A DNA stretch of 64,000 bases from Streptomyces cyaneogriseus subsp. noncyanogenus. GTDB taxonomy: Bacteria; Actinomycetota; Actinomycetes; Streptomycetales; Streptomycetaceae. The notes beneath the pieces are model-generated. The model was not told the DNA's origin. It saw nothing but the letters and a program-made list of their open reading frames with translations, and ran no database searches. Where the stretch lies: contig NZ_CP010849.1 in the NCBI RefSeq assembly GCF_000931445.1, positions 3,968,001-4,032,000 on the forward strand, in the 5' to 3' direction. Within the stretch, counting starts at the first letter, position 1. Each line of letters opens with the position of its first letter. The translations under genes were made by a program, and so were the position numbers. Positions 19,247-27,083 of the stretch are shown here, piece by piece.

Positions 19247-20524
19247 GTGGACACGATTGCCAGCCTCTTCAGCTTCATCACGACACCCGTCTCCTGGGTC
19301 ATCGTCCAGTTCCACAAGGTGTACGGCGAACTCTTCGGCCCGGACACCGGCTGGGCCTGGGGCCTGTCCATCGTGTCCCTGGTGATCCTGATCCGTATCT
19401 GCCTGATCCCGCTCTTCGTGAAGCAGATCAAGGCCACGCGGGCCATGCAGACGCTCCAGCCGGAGATGAAGAAGATCCAGGAGCGCTACAAGAACGACCG
19501 GCAGCGTCAGTCCGAAGAGATGATGAAGCTGTACAAGGAGACGGGCACCAACCCGCTCTCCTCGTGCCTTCCCATCCTGGCGCAGTCCCCGTTCTTCTTC
19601 GCCCTGTACCACGTGCTCAACAGCATCGCGTCGAACGACACCATCGGCGTGATCAACACCCGCCTGCTGGACAGCGCCCAGAAGGCCCACATCTTCGGTG
19701 CTCCGCTGGCCGCCAAGTTCACCGACAGCGCGTCCAAGGTGGAGGCGCTCGGCGCCACCCTCACCGACGTGCGGGTGATCACGGCCATCATGATCGTGCT
19801 GATGTCGGCGTCGCAGTTCTTCACGCAGCGCCAGCTGATGACGAAGAACGTCGACACGACGGTGAAGACGCCCTTCATGCAGCAGCAGAAGATGCTGATG
19901 TACATCTTCCCGATCATGTTCGCCGTCTTCGGCATCAACTTCCCGGTCGGTGTCCTCGTCTACTGGCTGACCACCAACGTGTGGACCATGGGCCAGCAGA
20001 TGTACGTCATCCACAACAACCCGACCCCGGGTTCCAAGGCCCAGGCCGCCTACCTGGAGCGCCTGTACAAGCGCGTCACCCACCACGGCAAGACCCGCGG
20101 CCGCGGTGAGCGCGCCATCGTCAAGGCCATCGTCGCCAAGGGCCGCGACCGCAACGAGTTCGAGCGCAAGTTCATCAACGGGCTGAACAAGGCGGGGCTG
20201 GCCGCCCAGGCCGACGGCACCGTGGTGAAGAGCGAGCCCACCGCCACCGCGCAGGCCGCGGACGGCGAGGCGACGGCGACGGCCGCCGCCGCCGGCAAGC
20301 GGCAGCAGCCCAAGCGGCAGACCAAGGCCCAACGGCAGGGTGGTGCCAAGGCGGCGGGCGAGCCCGAGACGAAGACCTCGCTGATCAAGTCCGACCAGCC
20401 TCAGGACAGCCAGTCCGCCGGTGGCAAGAAGGGCGGGCAGAAGCCCGCCGCCGGCACCCGCAGCAAGGCCCAGTCCGGACAGCGCAAGGGCCCGCAGCGG
20501 CCCAAGTCCCCGTCGAAGAAGTAA
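19247..20524 (+). CDS. yidC: Membrane protein insertase YidC
   Basis: 425 residues. It inserts and folds inner-membrane proteins with or without SecYEG. The first segment (TIASLFSFITTPVSWVIVQF) is a signal-anchor. The conserved core follows: GLSIVSLVILIRICLIPLFV with the functional Arg, then RYKNDRQRQSEEMMKLYKET, LIFP-type FPIMFAVFGINFPVGVLVYW and TNVWTMGQQ. The last about 120 residues are a long Lys/Gln/Ala-rich cytoplasmic tail that probably contacts ribosomes. GTG at 19247 after CAAGGAGCATGATTA. Confidence 0.95.
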   Translation: MDTIASLFSFITTPVSWVIVQFHKVYGELFGPDTGWAWGLSIVSLVILIRICLIPLFVKQIKATRAMQTLQPEMKKIQERYKNDRQRQSEEMMKLYKETGTNPLSSCLPILAQSPFFFALYHVLNSIASNDTIGVINTRLLDSAQKAHIFGAPLAAKFTDSASKVEALGATLTDVRVITAIMIVLMSASQFFTQRQLMTKNVDTTVKTPFMQQQKMLMYIFPIMFAVFGINFPVGVLVYWLTTNVWTMGQQMYVIHNNPTPGSKAQAAYLERLYKRVTHHGKTRGRGERAIVKAIVAKGRDRNEFERKFINGLNKAGLAAQADGTVVKSEPTATAQAADGEATATAAAAGKRQQPKRQTKAQRQGGAKAAGEPETKTSLIKSDQPQDSQSAGGKKGGQKPAAGTRSKAQSGQRKGPQRPKSPSKK

Positions 20525-20539
20525 GAAGGAGTCCATCCC

Positions 20540-21052
20540 GTGACGGAAGGCACCACCTCCGCCGCTGCCGAGGGTGCAGACACCCTGACCCGCCTGGAGC
20601 AGGAGGGCGAGATCGCGGCGGACTACCTGGAGGGTCTGCTCGACATCGCCGACCTCGACGGCGACATCGACATGGACGTCGAGGCCGACCGTGCCTCCGT
20701 CTCGATCATCAGCGACACGGGCAGCCGCGATCTGCAGAAGCTGGTCGGCCGGGACGGTGAGGTGCTGGAGGCTCTTCAGGAGCTCACGCGCCTGGCCGTG
20801 CACCGGGAGACCGGGGACCGCAGCCGGCTGATGCTCGACATCGCGGGCTACCGGGCCAGGAAGCGCTCCGAGCTCTCCGAGCTGGGCGCCAAGGCCGCCG
20901 CGGAGGTCAAGAGCAGTGGCGAGCCCGTGCGGCTCGACCCGATGACGCCGTTCGAGCGCAAGGTCGTGCACGACGCCATCAAGGCGGCGGGCCTGCGCAG
21001 CGAGTCCGAAGGCGAGGAGCCGCAGCGCTTCGTCGTCGTACTGCCCGCCTGA
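20540..21052 (+). CDS. jag: Jag/KhpB family RNA-binding protein (KH and R3H domains)
   Basis: 170 residues. A KH domain occupies about residues 20-95 (VSIISDTGSRDLQKLVGRDG is the G-x-x-G region). The C-terminal R3H domain has RSELSELGAKAAAEVKSSGE and MTPFERKVVHDAIKAAGLRS. KhpB proteins bind small RNAs and affect cell elongation in Gram-positives. GTG at 20540 after AAGAAGGAG, 15 bp after yidC. The first 35 residues are acidic and probably unfolded. Confidence 0.92.
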   Translation: MTEGTTSAAAEGADTLTRLEQEGEIAADYLEGLLDIADLDGDIDMDVEADRASVSIISDTGSRDLQKLVGRDGEVLEALQELTRLAVHRETGDRSRLMLDIAGYRARKRSELSELGAKAAAEVKSSGEPVRLDPMTPFERKVVHDAIKAAGLRSESEGEEPQRFVVVLPA

Positions 21053-21069
21053 TCGGCCCCACGTTCCCC

Positions 21070-21105
21070 CCGGCCCCGTCTGTTGCGCAGGCGGGGCCGG
21101 TCTTT
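21070..21105 (+). terminator. Terminator of the rpmH-jag operon
   Basis: CCGGCCCCG (21070-21078) pairs with CGGGGCCGG (21092-21100), followed by TCTTT. It lies 18 bp after the jag stop. Confidence 0.8.
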
Positions 21106-21178
21106 GTCAGCCTGATAGTTCTGGTGGTTCTGGTGTCGGCGTCCGGTACGCCGACGCGGTACGGAAGGACGGTCCCCC

Positions 21179-21898
21179 GTGACGGAGGCAGCGGAGCTTC
21201 CCCCTGCGCCCGAGCAGGCCCGCGAGGTCTTCGGTGATCGCTTCGCGGACGCGGTCCGCTACGCGGAGCTGCTCGCCGAGGCGGGTGTTCAGCGCGGTCT
21301 GATCGGCCCGCGCGAGGTTCCCCGCCTGTGGGAACGGCATCTGCTGAACTGCGCGGTACTCGCCGAGGCCGTGCCCGAGGGGGTCACGGTGTGCGATGTC
21401 GGCTCGGGAGCCGGCCTGCCCGGGATCCCGCTGGCCCTCGTCCGGGAGGACCTGAAGATCACGCTTCTGGAGCCCCTCCTGCGGCGCACCAACTTCCTGA
21501 CCGAGGTCGTGGAGCTGCTGGGCCTGGACCACGTCACCGTCGTCCGGGGCCGGGCCGAGGAGGTCATGGGCAAGCTCCCGCCCGTTCATGTGGTGACGGC
21601 CCGGGCCGTCGCACCGCTGGACCGTCTGGCCACCTGGGGAATCCCGCTGCTGCGTCCGTACGGCGAGATGCTCGCGCTCAAGGGCGACACCGCCGAGGAG
21701 GAGCTGAAGAGTGCCGCCACCGCACTGAGCAAGCTGGGCGCCGTGGAGACGTCCATCCTGCATGTCGGTGAGGGAGTCGTGGACCCGATGTCCACGGTCG
21801 TGCGGGTCGAGGTCGGGGAAAGCCCGGGCGGAGTGCGCTTCGCCGCCAAGCGCGCGAAGGCGGCCCGGACGGGGCGGACCCGACGGCGGCGCGGCTGA
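21179..21898 (+). CDS. rsmG: 16S rRNA (guanine-N7) methyltransferase RsmG
   Basis: 239 residues. It methylates G527 of 16S rRNA using S-adenosylmethionine; loss gives low-level streptomycin resistance in Streptomyces. The SAM-binding motif is VCDVGSGAGLPGIPLALVRE, with RTNFLTEVVELLGLDHVTVV next and VVTARAVAPLDRLATWGIPL as the post-I motifs. The C-terminus is basic (AKRAKAARTGRTRRRRG). GTG at 21179 follows GGAAGGACGGTCCCCC. Confidence 0.95.
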   Translation: MTEAAELPPAPEQAREVFGDRFADAVRYAELLAEAGVQRGLIGPREVPRLWERHLLNCAVLAEAVPEGVTVCDVGSGAGLPGIPLALVREDLKITLLEPLLRRTNFLTEVVELLGLDHVTVVRGRAEEVMGKLPPVHVVTARAVAPLDRLATWGIPLLRPYGEMLALKGDTAEEELKSAATALSKLGAVETSILHVGEGVVDPMSTVVRVEVGESPGGVRFAAKRAKAARTGRTRRRRG

Positions 21899-22303
21899 GC
21901 CGGTCCCGCGAAGGCGGGACACCGCGTGATCCGCCCGGCCGGGTGACACCGGTGCGGGCGGAGCATGTGGGGGCGATGCGTACTCCACACAAGCTGCCCA
22001 ACCTACGCACTCCGGAGTGTCGCGACAGTTCGGTCACGGCTGCTGGGCATCGTGTTTCACGTGAAACGTCGCTCACTGCTGCACGGCATCATCAGTCGGG
22101 GCCGCGCTGCGGCCGAACCCCGCGACCGCAAGCCTCTGGGGTCCCTCACGTCTTCGGAGATGTCCCCGGAGGAGATCCCTGCCGAGGGTGAGGACCCTTC
22201 CCCCGTAGCGGGCGGACCTTCCCCCGTAGCGGGCACGAAGATGTCCACAGAGGTGGATTTCTCCACAGAAGGTCAGACCTCACTGGTTCATGACCCGGAA
22301 GGC
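21899..22303. other. rsmG-parA intergenic region
   Basis: 405 bp with a parS site (22054-22067) and an 18-bp perfect direct repeat (22196-22213 and 22217-22234). The parA reading frame stays open back to 21965 but is poor coding sequence there. The parAB promoter should lie here. Confidence 0.6.
22054..22067. promoter_or_regulatory. parS site 1 (perfect GTTTCACGTGAAAC)
   Basis: ParB-binding palindrome in the rsmG-parA intergenic region. Confidence 0.93.
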
Positions 22304-23377
22304 ATGGGAGGCTCTGTTCATTGCGAGCCTGAAGTCGAGGAGAGTGAATCCTTGCGGTCCGACGCCAATATCGCGGGACCGATGACCGATCCGGTCCCCG
22401 GTCCCCGAACCGAGTCGATGGGAGCGGATGTTTCACGTGAAACGCCGCCCCCGATGGACGACACTCCGATCGGTCGATCTGCCCAGCTAGCGGTGGAGGC
22501 TCTGGGCCGCGCCGGTGAGGGCATGCCGCGCCCCGAACAGACCCGGATCATCGTGGTCGCCAACCAGAAGGGCGGTGTGGGCAAGACGACGACGACCGTC
22601 AACCTTGCCGCATCGCTGGCCTTGCACGGTGGCCGAGTCCTGGTGATCGACCTCGACCCCCAGGGCAACGCGTCCACTGCCCTGGGCATCGACCATCACG
22701 CCGAAGTCCCGTCCATCTACGACGTATTGGTCGAGAGCAAGCCGCTCTCCGAAGTCGTCCAGCCGGTGCCCGATGTCGAGGGCCTCTTCTGCGCTCCCGC
22801 CACGATCGATCTCGCCGGTGCGGAGATCGAGCTGGTGTCGCTGGTGGCGCGGGAGAGCCGGCTACAGCGGGCCATCCAGGCATATGAGCAGCCGCTGGAC
22901 TACATCCTCATCGACTGCCCGCCGTCGCTGGGCCTGCTGACCGTCAACGCGCTCGTCGCCGGTCAGGAGGTGCTGATCCCGATCCAGTGCGAGTACTACG
23001 CGCTGGAAGGTCTGGGGCAGCTCCTGCGCAACGTCGATCTGGTGCGTGGGCACCTCAACCCGACGCTCCATGTGTCGACGATCCTGCTCACCATGTACGA
23101 CGGCCGGACGAGGCTTGCCTCCCAGGTCGCGGACGAGGTGCGGAACCATTTCGGCGACGAGGTCCTGCGGACGAGCATTCCGCGCTCGGTCCGTATCTCG
23201 GAGGCCCCGAGCTATGGGCAGACCGTGCTGACTTACGATCCAGGATCAAGCGGTGCCCTCTCCTATCTGGAGGCGGCACGAGAAATCGCGCTGAGGGGGG
23301 TCGGTGTCAGCTACGACCCGACACACGCCCACATCGGCGCCCAGAACAACCCGAACATGGTGGAGGGGATGCAGTGA
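22304..23377 (+). CDS. parA: Chromosome partitioning ATPase ParA
   Basis: 357 residues. ParA is a Walker-type ATPase that positions ParB-parS complexes; in Streptomyces it extends along the aerial hypha before sporulation septation. The deviant Walker A is VVANQKGGVGKTTTTVNLAA, A' is IDLDPQGNAS and Walker B is YILIDCPPSLGLLTVNAL. I prefer ATG at 22304 (MGGSVHCEPEVEESES) with GGAAGG just upstream; as I recall, this matches the ParA length in other streptomycetes. The first about 75 residues are an acidic extension that contains a parS site read as DVSRET. It overlaps parB by 4 bp. Confidence 0.92.
   Translation: MGGSVHCEPEVEESESLRSDANIAGPMTDPVPGPRTESMGADVSRETPPPMDDTPIGRSAQLAVEALGRAGEGMPRPEQTRIIVVANQKGGVGKTTTTVNLAASLALHGGRVLVIDLDPQGNASTALGIDHHAEVPSIYDVLVESKPLSEVVQPVPDVEGLFCAPATIDLAGAEIELVSLVARESRLQRAIQAYEQPLDYILIDCPPSLGLLTVNALVAGQEVLIPIQCEYYALEGLGQLLRNVDLVRGHLNPTLHVSTILLTMYDGRTRLASQVADEVRNHFGDEVLRTSIPRSVRISEAPSYGQTVLTYDPGSSGALSYLEAAREIALRGVGVSYDPTHAHIGAQNNPNMVEGMQ
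22430..22443. promoter_or_regulatory. parS site 2, inside parA
   Basis: Perfect GTTTCACGTGAAAC in the N-terminal coding region of parA, translated as part of DVSRET. Confidence 0.93.
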
Positions 23378-24471
23378 GCGAGCGACGGAGGGGGTTGGGC
23401 CGTGGTCTCGGCGCACTGATTCCTCCTGCCCCGACGGAGAAGACGGTGGCTTCGGCCGCGCTGGGAGGTACCGCTTCCACGTCTCCTGCGGTGGTCCCCG
23501 GCCTGACGACCGACCGCGGAGTGGCTGCGGCGAAGGTGGCCACACTGCCACGCGTTTCACGTGAAACAGAGGAGTCCGCGGGAGCCTCTGCGGAGATGCC
23601 CGCGACGCCCATAGGGGCTCACTTCGCGGAGATCCCCCTCGACGCGATCACGCCGAACCCCCGGCAGCCACGTGTGGTGTTCGACGAGGACGCCCTGGCC
23701 GAGTTGGTCACCTCCATCAAGGAAGTGGGCCTCCTCCAGCCGGTCGTCGTCCGCCAGGTGGGTCCGGCGAGCTACGAACTCATCATGGGCGAGCGTCGCT
23801 GGCGCGCCTGCCGCGAGGCGGGACTGAAGGCGATCCCCGCCATTGTGCGGGCCACGGAGGACGAGAAGCTTCTTCTGGACGCCCTCCTGGAGAACCTGCA
23901 CCGGGCCCAGCTCAACCCGCTGGAAGAGGCTGCCGCCTACGACCAGTTGCTGAATGAGTTCAACTGCACGCACGACCAGCTGGCCGACCGCATCGGGCGT
24001 TCCCGTCCGCAGGTCTCCAACACTCTGCGCCTGCTGAAGCTCTCCTCCGCGGTTCAGCGCAGGGTGGCCGCAGGTGTCCTCTCTGCCGGACACGCACGGG
24101 CGCTGCTGTCGGTGGAAGACCCGGAGGAGCAGGACAGGCTGGCCTACCGGATCGTGGCCGAGGGGCTGTCGGTCCGGGCCGTCGAAGAGATCGTGACGCT
24201 GATGGGCTCCCGGCCGCAGAAGCCTCAGCGGGCCAAGGGGCCGCGCGCCGGCTCGCGGGTCTCTCCGGCTCTGACGGATCTGGCGACGCGACTCTCGGAC
24301 CGGTTCGAGACGCGGGTGAAGGTCGACCTGGGGCAGAAGAAGGGGAAGATCACGGTCGAGTTCGCCTCCCTGGAAGATCTCGAACGCATCCTTGGCACCC
24401 TGGCTCCCGGCGAAGGGCCGGTGCTTCAGCAGAAGCTTGAGAAGGGTGATTCCGAGGAATCGGACTCCTGA
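23374..24471 (+). CDS. parB: Chromosome partitioning protein ParB
   Basis: 365 residues. ParB is a CTP-dependent clamp that loads at parS and spreads to build the segregation complex. It begins MSERRRGLGRGLGALIPP (ParA-interacting basic N-terminus). The CTPase motif is YELIMGERRWRACREAGLKA, the HTH region is DQLADRIGRSRPQVSNTLRL and the dimerisation domain is at the C-terminus (TRVKVDLGQKKGKITVEF). GTG at 23374 overlaps the parA stop (GTGA). A parS inside the gene reads RVSRET. Confidence 0.96.
   Translation: MSERRRGLGRGLGALIPPAPTEKTVASAALGGTASTSPAVVPGLTTDRGVAAAKVATLPRVSRETEESAGASAEMPATPIGAHFAEIPLDAITPNPRQPRVVFDEDALAELVTSIKEVGLLQPVVVRQVGPASYELIMGERRWRACREAGLKAIPAIVRATEDEKLLLDALLENLHRAQLNPLEEAAAYDQLLNEFNCTHDQLADRIGRSRPQVSNTLRLLKLSSAVQRRVAAGVLSAGHARALLSVEDPEEQDRLAYRIVAEGLSVRAVEEIVTLMGSRPQKPQRAKGPRAGSRVSPALTDLATRLSDRFETRVKVDLGQKKGKITVEFASLEDLERILGTLAPGEGPVLQQKLEKGDSEESDS
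23554..23567. promoter_or_regulatory. parS site 3, inside parB
   Basis: Perfect GTTTCACGTGAAAC in the linker-coding region of parB. Confidence 0.93.
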
Positions 24472-24512
24472 GTCCCTGCTGGGCGGCATGAACGTGCCGT
24501 CCCGCATGCGAC

Positions 24513-24557
24513 AGGGCGGGTCGCGTCCGGTGTATACCGGAACGGACCGCCCTTTTG
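24513..24557 (+). terminator. Terminator of parAB
   Basis: Outer stem AGGGCGG (24513-24519) with CCGCCCT (24547-24553), inner stem TCCGGT/ACCGGA, then TTTT. Confidence 0.8.
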
Positions 24558-24653
24558 CTTTCCGGCGGTATCGAGGGAATCGCATCGTGGATACGATGCG
24601 TGCGGGTATGGCGCATTCACCTGCTCACACCTCTGAGAGGGAGGCAAGGGGCC

Positions 24654-24911
24654 ATGCGGACGATGGGCCGAACCGGGCTGGTGAGCGCAGGTCTGGGACT
24701 GGGCGCGGTCGGCGGGTTCATCGGCAGCCTGCTCAGGGAACGGAGTGCTCTGACAGCCGCCCGCAGCGCGGCGGGCGTAGGAAGCGAGGAACAGCCTTCA
24801 TGGGGCGTCGGCTCGTACCGCTCACGCTGGACAACCTTCAGGACCTCCCCAAGCGCTGCCGATCGTGTGTCTTCTGGGAGCTGGATCCCGTCAGCGGAGA
24901 GGCTGCCGTAA
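24654..24911 (+). CDS. Possible small membrane protein overlapping the GNAT gene
   Basis: 85-codon frame starting MRTMGRTGLVSAGLGLGAVG with a hydrophobic segment through residue 25 (GFIGSLL). It has an unusually strong ribosome site (GAGGGAGGCAAGGGGCC before the ATG). It overlaps the following acetyltransferase by 112 bp in another frame, which argues against its full length; translation might still couple the two. I do not recognise the family. It may be real with a shorter true end, or a 5'-leader artefact. Confidence 0.35.
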   Translation: MRTMGRTGLVSAGLGLGAVGGFIGSLLRERSALTAARSAAGVGSEEQPSWGVGSYRSRWTTFRTSPSAADRVSSGSWIPSAERLP

Positions 24912-25417
24912 AGGCGGGCACACCAGCTTTGGAGAAAGAGGCATGGATCTCCGCGGTGCTGTTGGACTGGGGATCCTGTGGCCGGGTCGTCTACGTCGAC
25001 GATGTGCCGGTGGGCTTCGTGCTCTACGCCCCTCCGGCGTATGTGCCGCGCTCGACGGCGTTCCCCACGAGTCCTGTCTCACCCGATGCGGTACAGCTGA
25101 TGACGGCGTTCATCATGCCGGGCTATCAGGGCCAGGGACTGGGCAGGGTCATGGTCCAGACGGTCGCCAAGGACCTGCTGCGGCGGGGATTCAAGGCCAT
25201 CGAGGCGTTCGGGGACGCCCGCTGGAAGGAGCCTGCCTGTCTGCTGCCGGCTGATCACCTCTTGGCGGTGGGGTTCAAGACGGTCCGGCCCCATCCCGTA
25301 CACCCACGGCTCCGGCTCGAACTGCGGTCCACGCTGTCGTGGAAGGAAGACGTGGAGATGGCGCTGGACCGGCTGCTGGGCGCTGTGCAGAAGGAACCGG
25401 CGCTCCGGCCGCTCTGA
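24800..25417 (+). CDS. GNAT family N-acetyltransferase
   Basis: 205 residues. It begins MGRRLVPLTLDNLQDLPKRC with a Cys-rich start (CRSCVFWEL), unusual for GNATs. The acetyl-CoA motif A is AFIMPGYQGQGLGRVMVQTV. Substrate unknown. ATG at 24800 is preceded by GCGAGGAACAGCCTTC. The open frame extends upstream to 24392 with no conserved sequence. The conserved position between parB and trxA in streptomycetes suggests an old neighbour, not a recent arrival. Confidence 0.82.
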   Translation: MGRRLVPLTLDNLQDLPKRCRSCVFWELDPVSGEAAVKAGTPALEKEAWISAVLLDWGSCGRVVYVDDVPVGFVLYAPPAYVPRSTAFPTSPVSPDAVQLMTAFIMPGYQGQGLGRVMVQTVAKDLLRRGFKAIEAFGDARWKEPACLLPADHLLAVGFKTVRPHPVHPRLRLELRSTLSWKEDVEMALDRLLGAVQKEPALRPL

Positions 25418-25444
25418 AAGGAGCCGACCGAGACCGGCGACAAA

Positions 25445-25478
25445 CGAAGGGGCCAACCCGGCTGGGTTGGCCCCTTCG
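25445..25478. terminator. Bidirectional terminator abutting parS
   Basis: Perfect 15-bp stem (25445-25459 with 25464-25478), GGCT loop, between convergent genes; a parS starts 2 bp later. Confidence 0.85.
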
Positions 25479-25479
25479 T

Positions 25480-25493
25480 GTTTCACGTGAAAC
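25480..25493. promoter_or_regulatory. parS site 4
   Basis: Perfect GTTTCACGTGAAAC between the GNAT gene and trxA, next to the terminator hairpin. Confidence 0.93.
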
Positions 25494-25510
25494 GAGCGTT
25501 CCGTGAAGCG

Positions 25511-25843
25511 TCAGTCCGCGATGAACTCCTCAAGGTCGCGAACGATCGCGGCCTTGGGCTTGGCGCCGACGATCGTCTTGACGACGTCGCCGCTCTGGTA
25601 GACGTTCAGGGTCGGAATGGACATGACGCCGTACTTGGCGGCCGTACCCGGGTTCTCGTCGATGTTGAGCTTGACGACCTCGATCTTGTCGCCGTACTCG
25701 GCGGCGATCGCCTCCAGGGACGGCGCGATCTGGCGGCACGGACCGCACCAGGCGGCCCAGAAGTCCACCAGCACGGGCTTGTCGCTCTTGAGGACGTCCT
25801 GCTCGAAGGAGGCGTCGGTCACATTCTTCAGGGTGCCGGCCAC
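25511..25843 (-). CDS. trxA: Thioredoxin
   Basis: 110 residues, one thioredoxin fold with the redox motif WAAWCGPCRQIAP and the cis-Pro loop SIPTLNVYQSG. It reduces cytoplasmic protein disulfides and is recycled by TrxB. GTG at 25843 follows TTAAGGAGCCCGCC. It is 39 bp downstream of trxB on the same strand, so an operon is likely. Confidence 0.96.
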   Translation of the reverse strand: MAGTLKNVTDASFEQDVLKSDKPVLVDFWAAWCGPCRQIAPSLEAIAAEYGDKIEVVKLNIDENPGTAAKYGVMSIPTLNVYQSGDVVKTIVGAKPKAAIVRDLEEFIAD

Positions 25844-25882
25844 GGCGGGCTCCTTAACTGGTTGGTGCGTGGCGGATGGGGG

Positions 25883-26851
25883 TCAGACAGTGGTCTTCTC
25901 GGGCTCGGCCTGATCCGTGTCGGCCAGAGCGGCGAGGAAACGCTCGGCGTCCAGCGCCGCGGAGCAACCGGTGCCGGCGGCGGTGATCGCCTGGCGGTAG
26001 GTGTGGTCGACCACGTCGCCGGCGGCGAAGACGCCGGTCACGTTGGTGCGGGTGGAGGGCGCGTCGACCTTCAGGTAGCCCTCCTCGTCCAGCTCGAGCT
26101 GGCCCTTGAAGAGCTCGGTGCGCGGGTCGTGGCCGATCGCGATGAACAGGCCGGTCACCGCCAGGTCCGAGAGCTCGCCGGTCTTGACGTTGCGCAGCTT
26201 CAGGCCCGACAGCTTCTGGTCGCCCTGGATCTCGGCGACCTCGCTGTCCCAGATGAACGAGATCTTCGGGTCGGCGAAGGCGCGCTCCTGCATCGCCTTC
26301 GAGGCGCGCAGGGTGTCACGGCGGTGGACGATCGTCACGGACTTGGCGAAGCGCGAGAGGAACGTGGCTTCCTCCATCGCGGTGTCACCGCCACCGATGA
26401 CGGCGATGTCCTGGTCCTTGAAGAAGAACCCGTCGCAGGTGGCGCACCAGGAGACACCGCGCCCGGAGAGCGCGTCCTCGTTGGGCAGGCCGAGCTTGCG
26501 GTGCTGCGAGCCGGTGGCGACGATCACGGCCTTGGCCTTGTGCACCGTGCCCGCGGTGTCCGTCACGGTCTTGATCTCACCGGTCAGATCGGCGGCGACG
26601 ACATCGTCCGGGAGAAGCTCGGCACCGAAGCGCTCGGCCTGGGCGCGCATGTTGTCCATGAGCTCGGGGCCCATGATGCCGTCCTGGAAGCCCGGAAAGT
26701 TCTCCACCTCGGTGGTGTTCATCAGCGCGCCACCGGCGGTGACGGCCCCCTCGAACACCAGTGGCTTCAGCGACGCGCGCGCGGTGTAGAGCGCCGCCGT
26801 GTAGCCGGCGGGCCCGGAGCCGATGATGATCACGTTACGGACGTCGCTCAC
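25883..26851 (-). CDS. trxB: Thioredoxin reductase (NADPH)
   Basis: 322 residues. FAD motif NVIIIGSGPAGYTAALYTAR at the N-terminus, redox pair SWCATCDGFFFKDQ, NADPH motif IAVIGGGDTAMEEATFLSRF, and the FAD-binding end GVFAAGDVVDHTYRQAITAA. It is the low-molecular-weight bacterial class. Together with trxA it forms the thioredoxin couple. The start is GTG (MSDVRNVIIIG) after GAGGAATCAAGCC. The sigM gene pair lies just upstream on the same strand, a linkage also known in mycobacteria. Confidence 0.96.
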   Translation of the reverse strand: MSDVRNVIIIGSGPAGYTAALYTARASLKPLVFEGAVTAGGALMNTTEVENFPGFQDGIMGPELMDNMRAQAERFGAELLPDDVVAADLTGEIKTVTDTAGTVHKAKAVIVATGSQHRKLGLPNEDALSGRGVSWCATCDGFFFKDQDIAVIGGGDTAMEEATFLSRFAKSVTIVHRRDTLRASKAMQERAFADPKISFIWDSEVAEIQGDQKLSGLKLRNVKTGELSDLAVTGLFIAIGHDPRTELFKGQLELDEEGYLKVDAPSTRTNVTGVFAAGDVVDHTYRQAITAAGTGCSAALDAERFLAALADTDQAEPEKTTV

Positions 26852-27083
26852 GGCTTGATTCCTCGTCTCTGGACTGCGTCGTACGGCCGGTGGGAGCTTC
26901 TCTCGGAACTCTCACCCCACCCAACGGATCCTAAGGGGCGCGCATTCCCGCTGTGTCCGGGCACACGGAGGGAGCGAACGGACACACGGTGGAGCCCGCA
27001 CCGGCACCGGCGCGTCGCATAAGCGGACACGCACGGAAGCCGCACGGGCACCGATGGCTCACGGCAGACGGAGAACCCCGGGC

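Noticed and set aside
21965..22303. 113-codon N-terminal extension of ParA
   Set aside because: The frame is open but starts in poor coding sequence containing parS and direct repeats. The start at 22304 gives the usual 357-residue protein.
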